Assembly: GCA_035353235.1 (NCBI GenBank)
Contig: DAOPZG010000087.1
Location: 1-10,999, forward strand
Length of the DNA: 10,999 nucleotides
DNA from: CAXXOK01 sp035353235
GTDB lineage: Bacteria; Bacillota; Clostridia; Christensenellales; Aristaeellaceae
Reading direction: 5' to 3'
This document shows positions 7,004 through 10,999 of the stretch, in pieces. Position 1 is the stretch's first letter. Every line of letters starts with the position of its first letter. The notes beneath the pieces were generated by a model. That model did not search any database. It saw nothing but the letters and a program-made list of their open reading frames with translations, and was not told where the DNA came from. The translations under genes and the position numbers were made by a program.

Positions 7004-7159
7004 TTGACGAAAACGTTTATGATGGTTAAACTAATTCTTGAATTTGATGCGATCGTTTTTATATCGCCTGGTGATAATACAGAATGTTTTGGAGGTTTTT
7101 GCGCTGGCTATGAAACAACTCAATGGAACGGTCACGCTCTGTTATCTGGAAGAAGATAA
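7004..7159 (+). CDS. Possible small leader reading frame overlapping the next gene
   Basis: A frame starting with TTG at 7004 has the best ribosome site in this stretch (AGGAGG, 6990-6995, 8 bases upstream). It encodes 51 residues in a frame different from the large gene and stops at 7157-7159, about 50 bases inside that gene. Two in-frame ATG codons follow at 7019 and 7022. The peptide is hydrophobic in its first half (FMMVKLILEFDAIVFI, 5-20) and matches nothing I know. A ribosome translating it would cross the second ribosome site (7091-7095), so translational coupling is possible. It could also be non-coding, with the AGGAGG being chance. I could not identify a convincing rightward promoter upstream; a GATAAT at 7073-7078 lies downstream of its start and, if used, would exclude this frame from the mRNA. 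Confidence 0.3.
   Translation: MTKTFMMVKLILEFDAIVFISPGDNTECFGGFCAGYETTQWNGHALLSGRR
7091..7095 (+). promoter_or_regulatory. Ribosome binding site favouring a start at 7110
   Basis: GGAGG lies 14 bases before the in-frame ATG at 7110. That is longer than the usual 5-9 bases, but no other in-frame ATG has any ribosome site: the ATG at 7047 and the TTG at 7038 have none. An in-frame CTG at 7104 would have ideal 8-base spacing but is a rare start codon. Confidence 0.5.
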
Positions 7160-9536
7160 CCAGCAACGCGTGATTTTTAGAGTCGTACCCCTGTGCACGC
7201 GGGAAGGCGTGGTTTTTCGCTCACAGAAGACGGAATTCCCGGATCATGGCAGTTTGCGGATCGTACCGGATAAAAGGGAACAGAGCACTTTTAAGGAACG
7301 GATGCGCGCGATGGGCAATCTGTGCGCGATTCAACTGATCAGCGATGGGAAAGAATTGGCAAAGGTGCGGCAGAACCGCAACTACGATCCCGGACAGGGG
7401 GAGTGTAATCAGTTTGCCATCTATTCCGATGTGATCAGCGAGTTCTCCGATGAAGGGGTTTTTGAGGTATTCGACGAAGGGGCGGATTATTCGTCCGCGC
7501 TTTCTCCGCGTGTGCTGTTGCGCCGCGGTAAAGTGCTGTATGGTCCGTTGAATCGTACAGCCCCCGCGGACTGGGCTGTATTGCGCCCGTACGGTAACGA
7601 CAGCTACCTGCTGCATTGTGTGGAGATGCCGGATGCCTCGCAGCATACGTATTACTGGGATCCTGAGCAGACGGTGAACTGGAGACAGCGTCGGGGCACG
7701 TTGCGCCATGGCAGACCCGGCGGAGAGAACATCCGGAATGATGAAGGCGAACAAACACCGACGACGGCGGTGGAGAGACCTCCTGTTTGCGTCTCTGCGC
7801 AGCAGTTTCCGCATCAAAGTGATAGTGTCACGCATATTTCTGCGCCCGCTTGCGAGCAACCGGCGCAGCCTGCCGCGCCGGTTATACTTCCGCAGCTTTC
7901 GATTGTGGAAAATACTGCTGAAACACCCGCCGATCCGCCTGCTGTGGCGATCTCAGAGGAACCAGCTGTTACTGCCGTGGCTGGGATACTGGAAGCAGAA
8001 ACTTCCCTGCCGATCGGGACGCGGCTGGATATTCTGGATAGTGATATTTCCTTTGAGGACCAGTTATCAAAGCTGGATCAGCCGATTTCCCCGGAAGCGA
8101 ATCTGCTGGCGCATGCTGCCGATGCAACACCCATGGCGGACGACGAAGCCGACGATGCACCCCGGTACAGCGGAACGCCACTTGTGAAGACTGGTGTTAG
8201 AATCCCCGCACCTGTGTTTTCCGGTGCGACCGTGCAAGATGTGGTGGAGCGACAGATGCGTACCGCTTCCCGCCAGCCGGGCGCTTATCAGAGCGACTTT
8301 GTATACCGGGAGAATCCAATTGAAGCCCTGAACCAGGCTCTGGACGCTGTGTGGAGTGAGCCAGACACACGCAGGCAGGCGCTGGATGCGCTTTGCGACA
8401 ACGAGGCCTTCACACAGGCGTTTGTGCAAAGACTGCGGTTAAGCGGCCGTGAACTGCGCGCGGTGGAAGCGGCGCAGGATCAACTGGCAGAGATTGAGGC
8501 GGAACGACTGAAACTGCTGATGCAGCTGGACGCCTTGAAAAAGGATGAGAAGGAAGCCAAGGACGCTCTGCGCGCCAGCATGAGCCAGAAGAAGCGGGAC
8601 GAGTTGGCGCAGCTTGAAGAACGCGAGCATGTTCTGCGTGCCGAGATGGAGAAGCTGACCGCCCTGCTGACCGCACTGGGCGATCAGGCAAGCCGGTATA
8701 CGCTGGAGACGCTGGCCCAGCAGGGCGGGCAGATGTGCACGGCGAGCGGCGATACCCTGACTCTGGCACCCCGGATGGGGCTGAAACGCCAGCCGGAAGA
8801 GCTGATTGCCGCCGTGCGAAACGCGATGAACAGGCAGGGCTTTACCCCTACGGAAGATGACGCGGTAGAGCTGTTGACCTATTTTGCTGTGCAGGATGAG
8901 TTTTGCATCCGCGCCGAAACCGTTTCACTGGCGGCGCTCTGTGCCCGGGCCATGCTGGAAGCGCTGGGCCTGATCAGCGTAACAGCCTTTACAGCCGGTA
9001 ACACCCACCTGTCGGTGGCCAGCCTGTTGCCGGAGAACCATCTGCGTACGCCTACTGTGGAGGTTGGACCGATTGGTCGCCCTGCCGCAGTAATTTTCGG
9101 ACATAAAACGATCCGCGTGCTGGACGTACAGACCATTCCTCCGCTGGGGATGCCGGTGCTTCAGGCACCGCCTTACCGGGCGATTACCGGCTTGCCGAGA
9201 GAGTGTGAATCCGTTGCCCCCGTTTCGCTGGAAGCCCTGCGCGCTTTCCGCGAGCAGGCGGCTCCGTTGCCGCCGGCTGGTGAGGCATGGGTGGACGAGA
9301 TGTCCAGGCTGCTGGAAAAACAGGGGATTCAGCCGGCGGAAACAACGCTCCGGCAGGTTCGCGTGTTCCTGTCCGTCGCTTCGCTTCGACTGCGGGGCGG
9401 TTTTCTGGCCGCCGCAGACGCGGCAACGCTGGGCTGGGCGGTTCCGATCGTGCTGGAGCGTCAGCTGGATTTGGAGGCCTTGCGGCCAGTTCTGATCAAC
9501 CTGCCGCGAAGTCTGACAGCGCTAAACATCCGCTGA
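7110..9536 (+). CDS. Large uncharacterised multidomain protein with central coiled coil
   Basis: I do not recognise this family. From the ATG at 7110 it has 808 residues, with no signal peptide or clear membrane segment, so it is probably cytosolic. Residues 1-200 look like a compact beta-rich domain (MKQLNGTVTLCYLEED at the start, LRIVPDKREQSTFKERMRAM at 49-68). Residues about 205-370 are a Pro/Ala/Glu-rich, probably disordered linker. A helical stretch (about 400-445) leads into a charged coiled coil (about 447-525). The rest (about 560-800) is mostly alpha-helical; its last 80 residues (GEAWVDEMSRLLEKQG, 724-739, to PIVLERQLDLEALRPV, 779-794) faintly recall the lid end of McrB-like AAA+ ATPases, but no Walker A or B motif is visible. 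The frame stays open upstream to TTG 7038, which would add 24 mostly hydrophobic residues. It stands alone between an AT-rich leader and a terminator. Confidence 0.85.
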   Translation: MKQLNGTVTLCYLEEDNQQRVIFRVVPLCTREGVVFRSQKTEFPDHGSLRIVPDKREQSTFKERMRAMGNLCAIQLISDGKELAKVRQNRNYDPGQGECNQFAIYSDVISEFSDEGVFEVFDEGADYSSALSPRVLLRRGKVLYGPLNRTAPADWAVLRPYGNDSYLLHCVEMPDASQHTYYWDPEQTVNWRQRRGTLRHGRPGGENIRNDEGEQTPTTAVERPPVCVSAQQFPHQSDSVTHISAPACEQPAQPAAPVILPQLSIVENTAETPADPPAVAISEEPAVTAVAGILEAETSLPIGTRLDILDSDISFEDQLSKLDQPISPEANLLAHAADATPMADDEADDAPRYSGTPLVKTGVRIPAPVFSGATVQDVVERQMRTASRQPGAYQSDFVYRENPIEALNQALDAVWSEPDTRRQALDALCDNEAFTQAFVQRLRLSGRELRAVEAAQDQLAEIEAERLKLLMQLDALKKDEKEAKDALRASMSQKKRDELAQLEEREHVLRAEMEKLTALLTALGDQASRYTLETLAQQGGQMCTASGDTLTLAPRMGLKRQPEELIAAVRNAMNRQGFTPTEDDAVELLTYFAVQDEFCIRAETVSLAALCARAMLEALGLISVTAFTAGNTHLSVASLLPENHLRTPTVEVGPIGRPAAVIFGHKTIRVLDVQTIPPLGMPVLQAPPYRAITGLPRECESVAPVSLEALRAFREQAAPLPPAGEAWVDEMSRLLEKQGIQPAETTLRQVRVFLSVASLRLRGGFLAAADAATLGWAVPIVLERQLDLEALRPVLINLPRSLTALNIR

Positions 9537-9556
9537 GAAAACTACATTAATGGCAG

Positions 9557-9598
9557 AAACGCCCGGAAGAGAAGCCAACTTTCTCTTCCGGGCGTTTT
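9557..9598. terminator. Intrinsic terminator between the large gene and the PBP gene
   Basis: A perfect 17-base stem, AAACGCCCGGAAGAGAA (9557-9573) with its complement (9581-9597), encloses a 7-base loop. Rightward transcripts end in TTTT, which is the classic form. Leftward transcripts from the PBP gene get the same stem but only a short T run (GTTTC), so termination may be weaker in that direction. It lies 20 bases after the stop at 9536 and about 40 bases past the stop of the convergent PBP gene. Confidence 0.9.
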
Positions 9599-9636
9599 AT
9601 GGTAGAGAGGGATACCACGCTGTGGGGATTGGCGTG

Positions 9637-10999
9637 TTAATAGGTCGCGGCCATTGCCTGCGTAAGCTGGCTCATTGCGGCGGCGATATCCGCACTGCTG
9701 GGGTTACCGTTGTCTACCAGACTCTGCAGATACGAGATAGCCGATACGATGTTCTGGTATGCCGCGCTGTTGGTGTCCATACCGTTTAAAACACCCTGTG
9801 CGCTTTGGATTAACGTTCGCGCGTCGGGGATCAGCGTATTCTGGACAAACGGATCGGTTCCGTCTGTGCTTACGCTGGATTCGGTCTGATGCAGCGGGCA
9901 GATGGCAGACGAAGAACCGAAATACTCCGTCAGTACGTCCGCATAGGTGGGATCGTTGACAAATTTATAAAGGGGATGACCTTCCGGGATGACGACCACG
10001 CCTTTCATGACCGTGGAAGGGCAATAGGGGGTGGCGATCATGTTGCTTTCGGCACAAACGGCCATTTCGCGGTGCATCTGGCACTGTACGGTCGGCACGG
10101 TGGGAGTATACCAGTAATCCGTTACCACGCCGTATCCCATCGCGTCGTTGCGGCAGGCGTCGGTTGCCAGCTGGCCGCTGACCGCGCAGGTGGTCACCTT
10201 GGTGAGCCCATAGCTTTCAGGATCGCCGTCCAGTATATTCTTGTCGTCCAGATTTTTCGCCTTGTGGATGGCGGACATATAACTTTGCCAGAGCAGGGTG
10301 GCGCTGTTGCCGCCGGATGCTTTGGAGGAAAGCGGCTTGTAGTTATCGTGGCCTATCCACAGCGAGGAGCAGTACCAGCCGGTCATGCCGCAGAAGAAAA
10401 TGCCGCGCTGATCACTGTTGGTGCCGGTTTTACCCGCAACAGTCTGGCCCTTGATCTTTGCTTTGGTAGCGGTGCCGCCGCTGACAACGTCCTTCATCAT
10501 ATCCACCACAAGCCATGCGGTGGAAGCGCGGAACACCTGCCGCCGCTCCTGCTTTTGATGGCTGTCCCACACCACGTTTCCGTTGCTGTCCGAGATGCCC
10601 AGAACGGAAATCGGCTCCTGATACACGCCTCCGTTGCCAAGCACGCCATAAGCGACCGCCATCTGTACGGGCGTAATGCCGCTGGAACCCAACGCCAACC
10701 CGAAGGGGGTGGCGTTGATATTGTCTCTTGCGACCCCTTCCTTTAACAGAAAATCCAGGGACCGGTCGGTGCCTACATAGTTCATCAGCGTGTAGGCGGC
10801 GCTTACATTCTGGCTGTTCATCATCGCCTTGCGAAGTGTCGTGGGCCCGGTGTAGCCGCCGCCCCCGTAGTTCTTGGGCCAGGTATCCTTCCCCTTATCG
10901 TCCGTCCAGCCGCTGATGGGCAGCGGCATATTGTAAACAATGCTCGCGGGCGAAGCGCCCAGTTCGATGGCCGGGGCATATACGGAAATAGGCTTGATG
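9637..10999 (-). CDS. Class A penicillin-binding protein, transpeptidase part (5' end beyond window)
   Basis: Class A PBPs polymerise and cross-link peptidoglycan outside the membrane; only the cross-linking half and the tail are in view. The frame runs off the right edge, its first visible residues IKPISVYAPAIELGASPAS containing the Lys of the SxxK motif, whose Ser lies just outside. The second motif SQN is at 10807-10815 (NSQNVSAAYTL) and KTGT at 10420-10431 (VAGKTGTNSDQRG). Class A features include the GLALGSSGITPVQMAVAYGVLGNGG region (about 10621-10700). After the transpeptidase domain comes a tail with six cysteines (CAVSGQLATDAC, CQMH, VCAES, YCPS, CPLH), found in many clostridial PBP1A-like proteins, and a helical end. 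The glycosyltransferase domain is inferred from the family. Its stop lies about 40 bases from the terminator it shares with the convergent gene. Confidence 0.92.
   Translation of the reverse strand, partial: IKPISVYAPAIELGASPASIVYNMPLPISGWTDDKGKDTWPKNYGGGGYTGPTTLRKAMMNSQNVSAAYTLMNYVGTDRSLDFLLKEGVARDNINATPFGLALGSSGITPVQMAVAYGVLGNGGVYQEPISVLGISDSNGNVVWDSHQKQERRQVFRASTAWLVVDMMKDVVSGGTATKAKIKGQTVAGKTGTNSDQRGIFFCGMTGWYCSSLWIGHDNYKPLSSKASGGNSATLLWQSYMSAIHKAKNLDDKNILDGDPESYGLTKVTTCAVSGQLATDACRNDAMGYGVVTDYWYTPTVPTVQCQMHREMAVCAESNMIATPYCPSTVMKGVVVIPEGHPLYKFVNDPTYADVLTEYFGSSSAICPLHQTESSVSTDGTDPFVQNTLIPDARTLIQSAQGVLNGMDTNSAAYQNIVSAISYLQSLVDNGNPSSADIAAAMSQLTQAMAATY

Noticed and set aside
7004..7023. TTGACG followed by TATGAT as a promoter
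   Set aside because: The two hexamers are only 8 bases apart, far too close for a sigma-A promoter.
7221..7859. Leftward 212-codon frame inside the large unrecognised gene
   Set aside because: The rightward frame is open for more than 800 codons between a leader and a terminator; the leftward one is Arg-rich and shadow-like.
9889..10746. Rightward 285-codon frame opposite the PBP gene
   Set aside because: The leftward strand carries SxN, KTG and family blocks throughout; this frame has no ribosome site or known domain.

Overview
The window looks like ordinary chromosome from a fairly GC-rich member of the Clostridia (Firmicutes). Three things point there: the maf-mreB-mreC order, the pairing of a DUF512 radical-SAM gene with der, and proteins of clostridial type (an SH3/peptidoglycan-binding secreted protein and a class A PBP with a cysteine-containing tail). 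This is judged from protein recognition and gene order only; the genus cannot be named. No tRNA, rRNA, CRISPR array, insertion sequence or phage gene was seen.

Layout. Positions 1-2472 hold a leftward cell-shape operon: maf (nucleotide pyrophosphatase), mreB (bacterial actin), then mreC (elongasome scaffold), which runs off the left edge. A divergent promoter region (2473-2683) separates it from a rightward two-gene operon: a DUF512/PDZ/radical-SAM protein (2684-4012) and the ribosome-assembly GTPase Der (4028-5374), closed by a strong bidirectional terminator (5405-5444). A leftward gene (5460-6833) encodes a secreted protein with an SH3-like domain, two peptidoglycan-binding domains and an unassigned C-terminal domain. 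An AT-rich intergenic stretch carries that gene's promoter and an unusual leader for a rightward gene of about 808 codons (7110-9536). I do not recognise the product of that gene. A second strong terminator (9557-9598) separates it from a leftward class A penicillin-binding protein (9637 to the right edge, N-terminal part missing).

Functionally the window is mostly cell-envelope growth: MreB and MreC position the elongation machinery, the PBP cross-links peptidoglycan, and the SH3/PG-binding protein acts on or binds the wall. Der and its DUF512 partner belong to the ribosome-assembly side.

I found no convincing new defence or mobile system. The points most worth checking are a Glu-to-Lys change at the catalytic glutamate position of MreB, the His/Cys-rich unassigned C-terminal domain of the secreted protein, the large unrecognised protein at 7110-9536, and the overlapping leader reading frame in front of it.
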